Shown here piece after piece: positions 12,478-22,969 of a stretch of DNA of 64,000 bases. The DNA is taken from NCBI GenBank assembly GCA_026874595.1, contig CM049310.1, forward strand, positions 47,815,058 to 47,879,057. Reading direction: 5' to 3'. The notes beneath the pieces are model-generated. The model saw only the letters and a list, made by a program, of their open reading frames with translations, did no database searches and was not told the DNA's origin. Origin of the DNA: Sipunculus nudus (Eukaryota; Annelida; Sipuncula; Golfingiida; Sipunculidae). Within the stretch, counting starts at the first letter, position 1. Each line of letters begins with the position of its first letter. Made by a program: the position numbers and the translations under genes.

Positions 12478-12810
12478 CCCTTTCCTAAAACTAGAGACCC
12501 ATGGGTCTTGACACTCAGCTGAATTTTTCTAAAAGGATATGTTTTTGAGCTTCTTCAGTTTGAAATCGATATGATAATCCAAACTGGAGTTATCATAAGG
12601 AAACACATTTGACAGACATACAAAAAGAGGAACAGATGGACAGACGGACATGTATTGCATCCGCTTATTCAAGCGGGGCCCTAATAAGCACATAAGGTCT
12701 CAGGACACCAGATGAAACCACAGTTGCAAACTGATACTATCAATATAATTTGACAGTCTCAAAATAATGGAAACAAGGGACTCATGGGTGACAGTACTCT
12801 TTATATTGAA
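12478..12810 (+). repeat. Short pearl/HINE-like element plus shared 3' flank
   Basis: It starts 'gagacccatgggtcttgaca' with CTCAGCTGAA. It carries a GACAGAC/GACGGAC tract at 12611-12650 and ends with the hairpin CCGCTTATTCAAGCGG at about 12660-12675. The 100 bp beyond ('acaccagatgaaaccacag', 'caatataatttgacagtctc') also occurs after the related copy at 16.9-17.8 kb, so the duplicated unit is larger than the element. Confidence 0.55.
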
Positions 12811-13809
12811 AAAAAAATAGCAAATGCAAGATCGATACAGGTGATTTTTTATTTAGCAAATGCGAAATAAACTATTTCTATTTTTATATATAGCATTTGG
12901 AAAGCTAAGAGGAAATGGCTGTGCTATCAAATACTAAATATGATTGCCAAACTAATACTGTGCACTTTAACAAACTATATCAAAGATTCAGGAGCCTCTC
13001 ATGATCAAATATCAAGTATCAAGTATCATGTATCAGTATTTCAGCAATGTGACAGTAATATGTGCATAAAATAACCACTCCATGAACCCCAAATCAATAA
13101 TAGAATTAGAAAATAGGTGGACATTAGCTGAAGTATAATAATATTCATTTAATTTATTCCCTGAAATAAAATGATGTGAACAATTAAAATTTTCATTTTC
13201 AAATGAGCATTAACTAAATCTGATAAATCTGATAAGTACATATTGGACTGTGTAATACATGAAAATTGTGACCTGAAACCATTTAATAATGCAATAAGGA
13301 AAAATAACATGATGGGCCTAAAAGTTATATGAAAGGATACATTTGACCAACAAACAAGTGACCCATGGGTAATGGCACTCAGCTGACTGACATGTTGATA
13401 AAATGTCCTTGCACAGACAACTTTTTAAGATAGGTGGCATCATTGGTCATGCATATTAGCTTAACTTCATCAAGACTCATAAGCACAACAAATCTGATGG
13501 CAATCCAACCAGCCTTTCATGAGGAATCTCGCAATTTGTGCGAATTTTGCATTATTTCTGGGGTGCTCAAACATACCCCAAAACTCTAAAAATATAGGTC
13601 ACTGTGACCCAGTTTCAGGTTTCTGGGGAGAACTTTTGGGGAACTCACAGGATGTCAAGTAAGAAGATTCTTGGCCCCATGGTTATGATTTGTGCCCTAC
13701 TTTGGTATCAAATTTTCAATTATGAATTGAGTGGAATGGGGAAATAGAGTGAGATGTGTTGCATATTAGCATGGATGTCTGCCATGTTAAAATGATTGTG
13801 GTTCTGTGA
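12811..13809. repeat. Intron with duplicated and pearl-like sequences
   Basis: Positions 12900-13080 match 5560-5740. At about 13358 'aagtgacccatgggtaatgg' followed by CTCAGCTGAC is another pearl-like 5' terminus. There is no coding signal. Confidence 0.5.
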
Positions 13810-14640
13810 ATGGTTAAGAGCTATGTGAGATATATACACATGCAAAATTTCAGGCCATTATATCTTACCAGTCCTGAGATATTAGCCTGGATGTCTGCAG
13901 CATAAACATAAAAGTAGATGGCGCCACCTGCCATAAAATTAAAAAAGCTATCCAAGATGTATATACATGCAAAATTTTGGGCAGATAAGTCAAACCGCTG
14001 CTGAGATATAAAATATTTTTTTCCCACAGCAGACAAACAGATGGATGCTATGCAAAAAAGGTTGCAGGTAGCGCAACCATTTTCTGGTGATAAAGAGCTA
14101 TGTGAGATCTATACACATGCAAAATTTCAGGAGGATATATTAAACCAGTCCTTAGATATTAGCCTGGATGTCTGCAGCATAAACATAAAAGTAGGTAGCG
14201 ACACCTGCCATAAAATTAAGAAAGCCATCTAAGATGTATATACATGCAAACGTTTAGGCAGATAAGTCAAACCCCTACTGAGATATAAAAGATTTTTTCC
14301 CACAGCAGACAAACAGATGGATGCTATGCAAAAATGGTTGCATGCAGCGCCACCATTTTTCTGATGATAAAGAGCTATGTAAGATCTATACACTTGCAAA
14401 ATTTCTGGAGGAAACGTTAAACCAGTCCTGAGATATTAGCCTGGATGTCTGCAGACTGAACATAAATGTAGGTGGTGCCACCTGTCATGAAATCAAGAAA
14501 GCTGTCCAGGATGTATACACATGCAAAAATTTCAGGTGGACAATTCTAACCAGTGCAGAAATATGAGTGATTTTAACCCAAGGCAGATGAACAGATGAAC
14601 GCGGTGCAAAAATGGTTGCAGATGGCGCAACCATTTTTTA
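13810..14640 (+). repeat. ~277-bp tandem array, three copies
   Basis: The anchor 'gagctatgtgagat' recurs at about 13818, 14095 and 14372. Each unit contains 'ttagcctggatgtctgcag', 'ggtggcgccacctgccat'-type sequence and 'cagcagacaaacagatgg'. Small reading frames here are by-products of the array. Confidence 0.7.
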
Positions 14641-15453
14641 TGTATGTTATAAAGCTATCCAAGAGCTACATTCTTGCAAAATTTTAGCTGATTGGTCAAA
14701 GAGTCCGAAGATATGTGTCAAAACAGACACACATATGGATGGACTGCGGAGAACTAAGGTAATTGGGTCAATACAAAATTGTTTAGCTGGTTCACATGTG
14801 ACCCGATCATGGTGTCAAGTTTCGGAAAGATCTTGCCAGTGGTCTCAGAGTTCTATTCCGGAAACAAAGCGGCAGCGGAGCAGGAACCTGGTCAATAACA
14901 TAGTATCTGCAAAACTTTGTTTTGGCGGATACAATGATGATATCGGTTTATATCCTGCAAAACAGCTGAGACATGAAAGGTCTCTTTTAAGTAAGGCTCT
15001 TATGATTAAGAAATTGGCCATTTACCCTTAGCTGTTAGAGTAAAGATTGTTCAGGCTATCTAGGGTATGGTATGATATCAGATGCAACGTTTTTATTGTT
15101 CTGTTTATATGACAGAGACTCCCATTTCATTTACCTCATTTTGTTTTTGTATTCTTGAAAGATTGTGACAAATGACTCTCAGGTCAAAGGTTATATCATT
15201 TTCCAGTCTCTAGCAAATAGACAATAATATATTTGTGTCTTCATACATAATAGAATTATTAATTTTTTTTTAAGGTTCGAGGAAGAACCTTAAGGAGGGA
15301 AGGACCATATATGACAGAGGTGTCAAGCTTTTGTTATCTGTCATTGTAGCACTATGTAATTCTAATGTGACCTAATAATCAGCTTTACATATGTTGTATG
15401 AAAGGCTTTCCAAGCTATGAGATATTGTTAGGAGTGAGCTGGTGTAAACTTAC
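14641..15453. other. Intron stretch without recognised gene
   Basis: A 139-codon plus-strand frame at 14612-15031 begins within the tandem array and shows no domain. I regard it as chance. The remainder, up to the splice donor at 15453, shows nothing. Confidence 0.4.
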
Positions 15454-15628
15454 CCTGGTGTGACTTCTGTTTGGTGACGGATCACACTGTATCGGGTCAC
15501 TATTGTGGAGACCAGACCTGTGCGAGTGCATTTCCTACATCAGACACGATTCCTGCACGGACAAACACCATTGTACCATATTTTAGTTTTTCACTCTTTG
15601 GTTTGATGAAAGTTCCATCTTTCAAAAT
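15454..15628 (-). CDS. ACOX1: ACOX exon with a 5-bp duplication frameshift
   Basis: This exon opens in phase 0 with ILKDGTFIKPKSEKLKYGTM and VFVRAGIVSDVGNALAQ. In another frame it then continues STIVTRYSVIRHQTEVTPG. Both halves match the start of the C-terminal alpha domain. Between them the minus strand reads GGTCTGGTCT, a perfect 5-bp tandem duplication (plus-strand 15509-15518), so the frame as written meets a TAG five codons after ALAQ. Discounting one GGTCT gives a segment of the usual family length and the phase needed by the next exon. Acceptor TTTCTTCAG and donor AGG|GTAAGT are intact. This may be a null allele, a recent pseudogene or a sequencing/assembly error. Confidence 0.85.
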
Positions 15629-16880
15629 CTGAAGAAATAAAATAAACTAGAAACGTCTGCCATCGAGGATGCCACAGCAGTCCCTGACTCTGATCCCCCT
15701 TCTAAAGCAGGCTCCTTCCTTTCCGTATTTACTTAGTTTGGCAAAGATCTGTGAAATATTTTTGAGTTATCTCACACACAAGATTTATCTGCAGTGCCAG
15801 CGGGACTGTGCTAGAACCATAGTATCCCCTACTTTGCCTGGGTATAGCACACAGTGTGTAACAACGGTCAAAGCCATAAATTTAAAAAATTAAAAAGAAA
15901 ACATTTCAGTGCAAATACAAAACCTACAGAGTTATAATCACTGTAATAAATTTATTTATAAGTAGCTTTCTAATGGTACTTGCACAGGATTCATTTATTC
16001 AAGCTAATTTCTAGTGTTTGCAATAAAGGAATCAGAAATTATATTATTATTATTGATTTATTATGACTAAAAAATTAAATAGAATTGAATGATTTACGAA
16101 GGATTTAGGTGAAAACCATCTTAGAAATTTAGGGTCTTGATTTTCATTGAATTTAACTGAAAATTAATGTGGTAACATTGTTCTCATATTTTAATTCAGA
16201 TTATACAGTTTTATTTTTTTAAGACTATTCAAATTTATAAATGTTGATAAAAGAAACAGAAATTGTTCCTTTTTTATATCATCTGCTGTTAACCAGGTGA
16301 TTACAAAACTGTGATTTATGCAACTCAAGCAATACATCACTCAGTGGAAGATGAATAAGTGAATGTGGTCTCTCACTTGTAATATCAAACATCAAAATGT
16401 ATCAACAGTCCTACAATATACGAATTAAACTCTGAAAGCTATAACCGGTACATCTCTTATGTTGTCACACAATGTGCAATCATCTTTAGTGACCAACAGG
16501 TGATACAGTTAAATAATTAATTTGGTTCAGCTTCTTTTAAAACTTCGTGGCCTCCAGTTGTGGAGTTACAGGATATTAAAATCAAATCAATAGAGCATTC
16601 TTTAGAGATTTGTGCCAAGTTCAAACATGAGGTAATTCTGACGTTTTTAAATTATAGCTTTTAAGTAATATTTTCTTTAATTTACAAAACTGATCTTAAG
16701 TGGATGCTTAGACAAAAACTATAGCTATTTATGTCCTTTAAATGAATTGGTAAACATGAACAGTTAAAGTATGTATTAGTACAAGTTCACTTTCAACCTC
16801 AGGGCAGTTAAATACAATTGTTTTCTAAAAACTTCAAAGAAAGGCTTTAGTTTTTTTTATCAAATCCTTCAAATTTCAGA
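15629..16880. other. AT-rich intron without recognised content
   Basis: Apart from the ACOX splice acceptor at 15629-15640, I see no exon, terminal repeat or array here. An ATT-rich patch lies at about 16042-16065. Confidence 0.4.
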
Positions 16881-16881
16881 T

Positions 16882-17850
16882 TATAACTAGGGACCCATGA
16901 GTCTCGAAGCTCAGCTGAATATGTCTGTAAGGATATGTTGATGAGCTTTTTCAAAATATGGGCCTGTGATCAGCCAACCTGTCTCCCAAACTGTAGTGAT
17001 CATCCTTAAACTAATTTGTGAATAGATGGGCCCTGTGACCTTTGACTTAGTGACCCTTAAATCAAAAGAAAACTTCCCCTATTAGCAGGTGGATAGATGG
17101 CCCTTATGACCTTGACCTTTAACCATGTGACCCCAAAATCTAGAAGTTTCATCCACTATTGGCAGTTGAGCAATATCTGGAAGATAGTAGGTAAGGGATG
17201 AAAAGTTTGGCTGAAAATACATTCACAATCTTTCAAAGAGAATCCTGTGACCTTGACCTTTGACCTCAAAAATGAAAGGGTTCTTACAATATTGAAGGGT
17301 CATATATAAGTCAAGACTGTATGAATATGTCATTCCAAACAGAAATTATCATCCAGAAACAATTATGTAGACTGATGGCCCCTGTGACCTTGACCTTTGA
17401 CCTTGTGACCCAAAAATCAATCAGGTTTGTCCCCTATTGGCAGGTCAGCTATTAGTGCTAGATGGAAGGTTTAGGATGCAAACTTTGGCTAAAAATGCAT
17501 CCACAATCTTTCGTAATAAGTGGGTCCTGTGACCTTGACCTTTGACCTAATGACCCCAAAATCAATAGAGTTCTTACGTTAGACGTTGGCCATTTATAAG
17601 TCATGGTTGAAATCCATATGTCAATCTAAACAGGAGTTATCATCCGGAAACACAATTGACAGACATACGTACAGAAAGACAAACGGACGGACAGGGTGAT
17701 TAACATAGGGCATCTGCTTATTTTGTTGGGTCCTAATAAACACACAAGGTTTGAGGACACAGATGAAACCACAGCTGCAAATCTGATAGTATCAATATAA
17801 TTTAGCAGTCTCAAAATAAAGGAAACAAGGGACCAATGGGTCACTGTGCT
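16882..17850 (+). repeat. Pearl/HINE-like element with nuclear-receptor-like half-site clusters
   Basis: The 5' terminus 'gggacccatgagtctcgaag' plus CTCAGCTGAA is followed by about four ~140-190-bp degenerate units, each holding 'tgaccttgacctttgacc'. A GACAGAC/GACGGAC tract (17649-17692) and 'ctgcttattttgttgggtcc' follow near 17710. After this comes the same ~100-bp flank found at 12.69-12.80 kb, and then another terminus, 'gggaccaatgggtcactg', at 17830. Confidence 0.6.
17248..17548 (-). promoter_or_regulatory. Three AGGTCA triplet clusters (DR1 plus DR0 geometry)
   Basis: At 17248-17266, 17385-17403 and 17530-17548 the plus strand reads TGACCTTGACCTTTGACCT. Its complement has three perfect AGGTCA half-sites, two spaced by one A (DR1) and two abutting. 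Weaker versions occur near 17036 and 17107. DR1 is the site type bound by RXR, HNF4 and PPAR-class receptors, and vertebrate ACOX1 is a classic PPAR target. Here the sites sit in units of a dispersed repeat inside an ACOX intron, so regulatory function is only inferred. Confidence 0.3.
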
Positions 17851-18479
17851 CAGCTGAAGCTGACCTTGAAGTTGAAAATCTAAAATAATATCAAATGGAG
17901 ATAAAGTCTGAGAGGAACAGGTAATACAGGCCATGGATGGTTGATATGATTGTAGCCGTGACAACCCAAATCAGTAGGCAATGATACTTAGGCTGGTAAG
18001 AGTACCTGAGTCGTGATACAAGAAATATGGAGGGATGCATCGCAGCCATGAGTGGTTTCCATCTTGTTGCATTCATATTGTGGTAAAACCACCAATAATC
18101 CTAACATTATGCTACAGATTATTATTTAACACAAGAAAAATTATTACATGTGAACTCATAACCCAAACTGACACCCCATCTCTAGGGTAACGAGTCATTT
18201 CCTGTATTGCCTGCAAGTTGTCTGCGTCCTGTTACCTGTATGAGCCAGGATTGTGCTCATACGGTCATAAATTCAACAAACAAGCCGAGGGATTTACCAA
18301 TATGCTGATTAAAACAGAACTTTTCTCACTCATGTTTGATGTTATAAGAACATACACAAAAAAATGCAACCATTAGTATGATTTATGTTAACCGACATTG
18401 TACCTGTGGGCCAGGAGGCGTTGTCAAAAATGACAAAAAAAATTTCCATCCTAATGAGGCTTAAAAATGCGTTCCCAAG

Positions 18480-18645
18480 AATTATGGTAGTAATAATATG
18501 ATTGAAGAGATTGTTGCAAATAATATTTTGTGATCTGACCATATGTTTCCTTATGTTGAAACTGAAGCATGAAGGCAGTTTGTGAATATAAAAAAAATAT
18601 AAGATCTATATTATAACCATGCTCATTGGTTAACTTAAAAAAATT
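18480..18645 (-). pseudogene. Helentron endonuclease fragment
   Basis: The phrase 'gattgttgc(a/t)aataatat' with 'tttgtgatctgaccatatg', 'ttatgttgaaactgaa' and 'atgctcattggtta' matches 25085-25205, the endonuclease part of the Helentron remnant, in the same orientation. The stretch is too short and broken to encode anything. It shows that a second copy once inserted here. Confidence 0.6.
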
Positions 18646-19223
18646 ACGAAATTCAGATCTTATTTTAGGTATACATCGTAAAAATCTCTAGCTTCAACAC
18701 CTATCAAGTTAAGTGAGTAAATATCTTTCCTGATGTTTTACAAAATGCATTATATTTGGGCCCATAACTTAAAATTAAGTATAATACTGACTTGATTTCT
18801 GACAAGTACATAGAAACTATATAAGGGAATGTTTATGGTAAATATGAAGAAAAGAGGTGAGTGTATTTAAAAAAACAAGTCGATGTAGGTGGCTCCATAA
18901 AAACTGCAATTTCAAATATGAGTCATGTGATAAAAAATCTTAAATGAATGAAGTCATAAGGACCCAATTTTCACTATAGTAGGAAATTTTGGAGACATCT
19001 AAATGTATGCTGAATTTTGGATTTGTAGGTCCAACAGTTTCAAAACATGACTGTTTATGGATGGATGGACAGTCTGACAGACAGACAAATTAAGGACCAT
19101 GTATTGCTATAGCTCAGTTTACTTATTGCATTTTTAGTTATAATTTTCTCACAATGATCTCACAACCATGCTCACAAAAATATTTATTCAACAAGCAATT
19201 AACTTTATATATATATATATATG

Positions 19224-19402
19224 CAGTGAAATCTCAAAATTACGACCACCACCAGGACCTCGATAGAGTGGTCACATTTTCGAGGTGGATGTGTGAGCGA
19301 GGTCTGAATAAAGAGCATAAGAGATTCGGGACCATTAAAGTGTGGTCATTATCCTGAAGTGGTTGCTAAACTGAGGTGATCCTAAGGCAAGGTTTTACTC
19401 TA
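19224..19402. mobile_element. Possible pogo/Tigger-like MITE
   Basis: It begins 'cagtgaaatctcaaaattac' directly after a (TA)n run and ends with 'aaggttttactc', an imperfect inverse. The interior has the 'gaccacc...gtggtcattatcctgaagtgg' style typical of pogo-group ends. The short length suggests a non-autonomous copy. Confidence 0.35.
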
Positions 19403-19596
19403 TTTATGTTATATGCTGTAAAAATAAAAAAATTCTTCATCTAAAAATTTATATTTTTGATCCAGTAGAAAAAGAATACATCAATATATTAAATTAGCTC
19501 CAAGCAGGGATATTCAACTTTAACAGTGTACTTTCACCAAGCAAATAAAAATTTATGTTAAACACATTCCCCCCTCTAACCTTTGTGACCTCTCAC

Positions 19597-19712
19597 CTTT
19601 GCATTCTTCATCAGCATGTTTTTTCGAGGAATGCGCACATTGTCTAACTTCAGAAATCCATCATCGTTACAAGCATACCCAAACTTCGGACCTATGTCTC
19701 CAAGTGTTCTTC
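19597..19712 (-). CDS. ACOX1: ACOX exon (GDIGPKFGY...RIPR)
   Basis: This 116-nt exon completes a Gly codon and reads [20 protein letters not shown], then [18 protein letters not shown]. The motif GDIGPKFG(Y) and the 'DNxRIPRxNMLM' strand closing the beta-domain are diagnostic of acyl-CoA oxidases. The acceptor is TGTTTTCCAG and the donor is AAAG|GTGAGA, ending in phase 0. No lesions are visible in this exon. Confidence 0.9.
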
Positions 19713-21275
19713 CTGGAAAACAACATGCAAGTGCTATAAAGAATCATATCATAATATCTAGTGTTTCAAGTGTTCACTGATTTACAACATTTAAAATTTT
19801 GTTGCATCATTTACAATAACATGGTACTGTATTATGGTGCTAAAATAATCCAGTGAGACTCTGCTTGTCTTGTGCAAAATTATCTGATTTTCAGTTCTAT
19901 CAGCCACAGGTAAACTGAGCTATATGCAATATTTACCAGACTGCAGCCCCTTATAAAACATGTTCAGTCGAAGGCAGTGTAAGGAATCGGACACATAAAA
20001 CTGATCTGATTATCGATTCAGAATTGATTTTAATCAAACCCTGCACAGTAATAAACCAATTTGTGCTAGAATCGCAATTTTAATTACATGTTTTAATTAA
20101 CTTAAATTTGTTACGTTTTTTATTATTAGTATTATGCTCTTTTCAATGTATTTTTCAATCATCTTAGACATCATTTTGAGACTTGCATTTAATGTATTCA
20201 AATTCATTAATCATATACATGATTAGACCCAGTTGTACATGATCAAGTTAAACTAACAATAATATCAGGAACATTAATTAAATTTAATTGTCTTCATAAT
20301 TTTCTCTTGTATAGTAAATATTTTTTACTAATGTTTCTCATTCAAAAAATGAAAGGTTAAGTGATACCACGCAACCATGGTAGCCTAACACAATGGTCCG
20401 TTGGAACGGTGCAGCACGTGGTGATCTTGTACCGGCATTTATTTTCAGGGTGACTCTAAGTGTAAACAGTTTCTTATACCGGAAAAGAAATCTTTTTTTT
20501 TTATTTGAGAGAGATAGCAAATGATACCAATTGTTTCTGAAAGTTCCAAAATAGGCTTACCTATCACATCAGTGGTAATTATTGACACTGATGAAGTCTG
20601 TCAATTGAAACATCGCCTGTCACTTAAAAGTGTGCATATATATAAAACTTCGCCGGAAAATGGTTTGTGATGACGGAATATCAACGGATTTCAAAGGAAA
20701 ACGCGAACAAATTGCGTCATGAACTTGTCTGTGAGACTCGCGTGCCAAGCAGAACCGGTTGCCATTTGGCTGTTCCAGCAACCTTGTACCACTCACAGAT
20801 TGAAACATAATTTTAATTTGAATGTAAGCCTACGATGTTGATAGATTTATCGGCACAGCGTCTGTAAGCCTTTGGAAGACGCTTTCTTCCTCACGATTCC
20901 AACGATTCATTGGACATGTGACTCATGTTGGTGGGAATATTCACCATAAAGTTATGCCATTGTTTGTCATGTGATTGTACTCTTTCAGTCTTAATGACAA
21001 GAATACGAAAACATCGATTCTTAATATTTTTAACTGATTAATATCGCCAGCCATAGAACAGTGACGATGACGGCGATTTTCGTCGAATCGTAGGACCACT
21101 AGTCGTAGGAAAACACTAATTAGTACATGTAACTGAATTTTGCACAAACAGTTGCATGAACATTTAAAAAACTCCATTGGGAAAGTGTATTCTGCCATGA
21201 TCAAGATGTAAGTTAACACTGTTACAACTAGGGTGAATTTGCACAGATCATGTGGTTTCTATTACACAGGCCAGC
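19713..21275. other. AT-rich intron without recognised gene
   Basis: From the splice acceptor upstream there is no phased exon. The 20380-21180 part is more complex, and short frames there (for example 20620-20808 minus) show no domain. Confidence 0.4.
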
Positions 21276-21290
21276 AGAATCATATATCCT

Positions 21291-21719
21291 ACCGGCTTCT
21301 AGCTGTGGCTCAGGGGTACAGCGCAGGACTCAAAGCCGGGAGATCGTGGGTTCGAATCTCAGCCGAGGCGGTGAGGTTTTTCACGGTCGGTCCCCGCCCA
21401 GGGTGTACGCTCTGCAGGCTTAATGGGAAGGCTATGCCTCACAGCCGGGTATCACACACATACGAGTGCGTCTTTGGGGGTCCCTCGGTGTTATGACCCA
21501 GCAATGGGGACGATTACACACCCAGGACCCGCAGGTGCGGCAGACACCGGGCCTGGGTGACACCAGGATACAAAATAAAAATGATAGGAAGCGAGTGCTA
21601 CCGCCCTGTCACCCAAACCGAAAAGGAAACTCTGCAGATGTACTTACTTAGATTAAGAATTAGATAAGTCAGCATTAAAAATGGAGGCGGTTACCTCCAT
21701 CCAAAAAAAAAAAAAAAAA
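21291..21719 (+). mobile_element. tRNA-derived SINE with perfect target-site duplication
   Basis: A pol III box A (TGGCTCAGGGG, 21306-21316) and box B (GGTTCGAATC, 21349-21358) mark a tRNA-related head. A ~300-bp body and an 18-base A tail follow. The 15-bp direct repeat AGAATCATATATCCT lies on both sides (21276-21290 and 21720-21734) without mismatch, which implies a fairly recent insertion. It sits in the intron between the 28.5- and 19.7-kb ACOX exons, in the orientation opposite to the gene. The head cannot be a true tRNA gene because no CCA-side acceptor stem closes. Confidence 0.85.
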
Positions 21720-21755
21720 AGAATCATATATCCTTAAATGACCAAGAGCCCTGTG

Positions 21756-22504
21756 CACTGCCAAAAATGATAAACTTCCTTGCCCCATTCCCTGTAATTT
21801 CTTACTATAAGAAAAGATATCTTGTGGCAAGAAAATTTTTCTCGGGAATGGGGCAAGAAAGTTTTCTTGTTATGGAAAAGAAAAATGTTCTTATAACAAG
21901 ATTTTTTTTTCTTCTGATAAGATAATATTTTTTCGCTATCAGAAAAAGATATCTTAAGCTGTGTTTCCATGTATCTGTAAATCTCGTACGCAAAAAATCG
22001 CATCCCTCTTTTTAAGATGAACTATTTCCATGTGTACGTTTTTACGTGCTCCCTATGCGTATCCGCAAAAAACGGACCACATGGAAACGGATCGGTGAGC
22101 GATTCATCCGGTTTTCGGATGGCAAATATGCCTACATATCCCAACAGTGCCCCGGCGCCAGGTGGGATGAGACATATTGACCTTCTTCTTTCCTGTCGTC
22201 CTTGAAGTTTTAAAAGAGGCACGCGAAAGGGTATCCGCAAGAAAAACGTACGTACTTTTGGAAACAGTTTTTGTGGACTGCGCTTTGGAGCGTACGTACG
22301 TGTTTTGCGGAAACGATTTTTACGGATACATGGAAACACAGCTTTATGTATTTTTGTCTACACTGGTCAAGAAAATATTTCTTTTGACAAGATAATATAT
22401 CTTGTCTCAAGAAAATAAAGTTAAAAGATCTTGAATATTTCTTGTCAAGAAAGTTTTTCTTGTCAAGAAATATTATCTTGCAAAGAAAAATATTTTTGCC
22501 AGTG
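21756..22504. mobile_element. Outer hairpin-rich MITE (CACTGSCAAAAAT ends)
   Basis: The ends are inverted: CACTGCCAAAAAT from 21756 and the complement of CACTGGCAAAAAT ending at 22504. The interior is rich in 'cttgtcaagaaa' variants and hairpins, for example 'cttgccccattccc' (21779-21792) against 'gggaatggggcaag' (21844-21857). It has no transposase. It is interrupted by the PIF-like MITE at 21957-22343, so it is the older insertion. Confidence 0.55.
21957..22343. mobile_element. PIF/Harbinger-like MITE nested in another MITE
   Basis: This 387-bp element has ~23-bp terminal inverted repeats, AGCTGTGTTTCCATGTATC plus GTAAA with one mismatch, and a TTA direct repeat on both sides (21954-21956 and 22344-22346). 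The 3-bp TTA/TAA target is the signature of the PIF/Harbinger superfamily. The interior is GC-richer with 'cgtacgtac' motifs and no transposase. Confidence 0.7.
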
Positions 22505-22639
22505 TGAGTCACGGCACTCAGCTGAAATTAAGAGAATATTTTTATAAAACCTTACACAGTGGCGTCTCCAGGATTTGAAAATAGAGGGGGCGCATCCCTA
22601 AAGTCGGGAAAAGGAGCTGTTCTGCGTCTTTTAGACATG

Positions 22640-22648
22640 ATATATATA

Positions 22649-22724
<76 letters not shown>
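22640..22724. repeat. (TA)n microsatellite
   Basis: An almost pure TA run of about 85 bp with a few interruptions, inside the hAT-like element. Confidence 0.95.
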
Positions 22725-22728
<4 letters not shown>

Positions 22729-22927
22729 TTATATTGATATTCCACAAAGCCCTATTAGTAGGAAGCAAGCATATTTAAACTTGTTTAAACACACTGCGTG
22801 GCTGTTAAATTGTCTCCTACTAAACATATCAAATATTGTTAGTTCGTGCATAATTATTATGATTATTATATGTAATTTTGTAAGGTATCTAGTTCAAGTT
22901 GTTTATTATGTTAACCGTGGGACCATC

Positions 22928-22969
22928 ATCTCTCTCTCTCTTCTTCTCTCTCTCTCTCTCTCTCTCTCT
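22928..22969. repeat. (CT)n microsatellite
   Basis: A CT run with one TTCTT interruption. Confidence 0.95.

Noticed and set aside
14612-15031. 139-codon plus-strand ORF as a gene
   Set aside because: It starts inside a tandem repeat, has no domain or codon bias that I can see, and lies within an ACOX intron.
15537-15541. A single-base deletion after SDV as the cause of the ACOX frameshift
   Set aside because: It would leave the segment two residues longer than the family norm. The 5-bp GGTCT duplication explains frame, length and alignment better.
21294-21366. Stand-alone tRNA gene
   Set aside because: The pol III boxes fit, but the acceptor stem does not close, and the segment continues into a ~430-bp body with A tail and target-site duplication, which makes it a SINE head.
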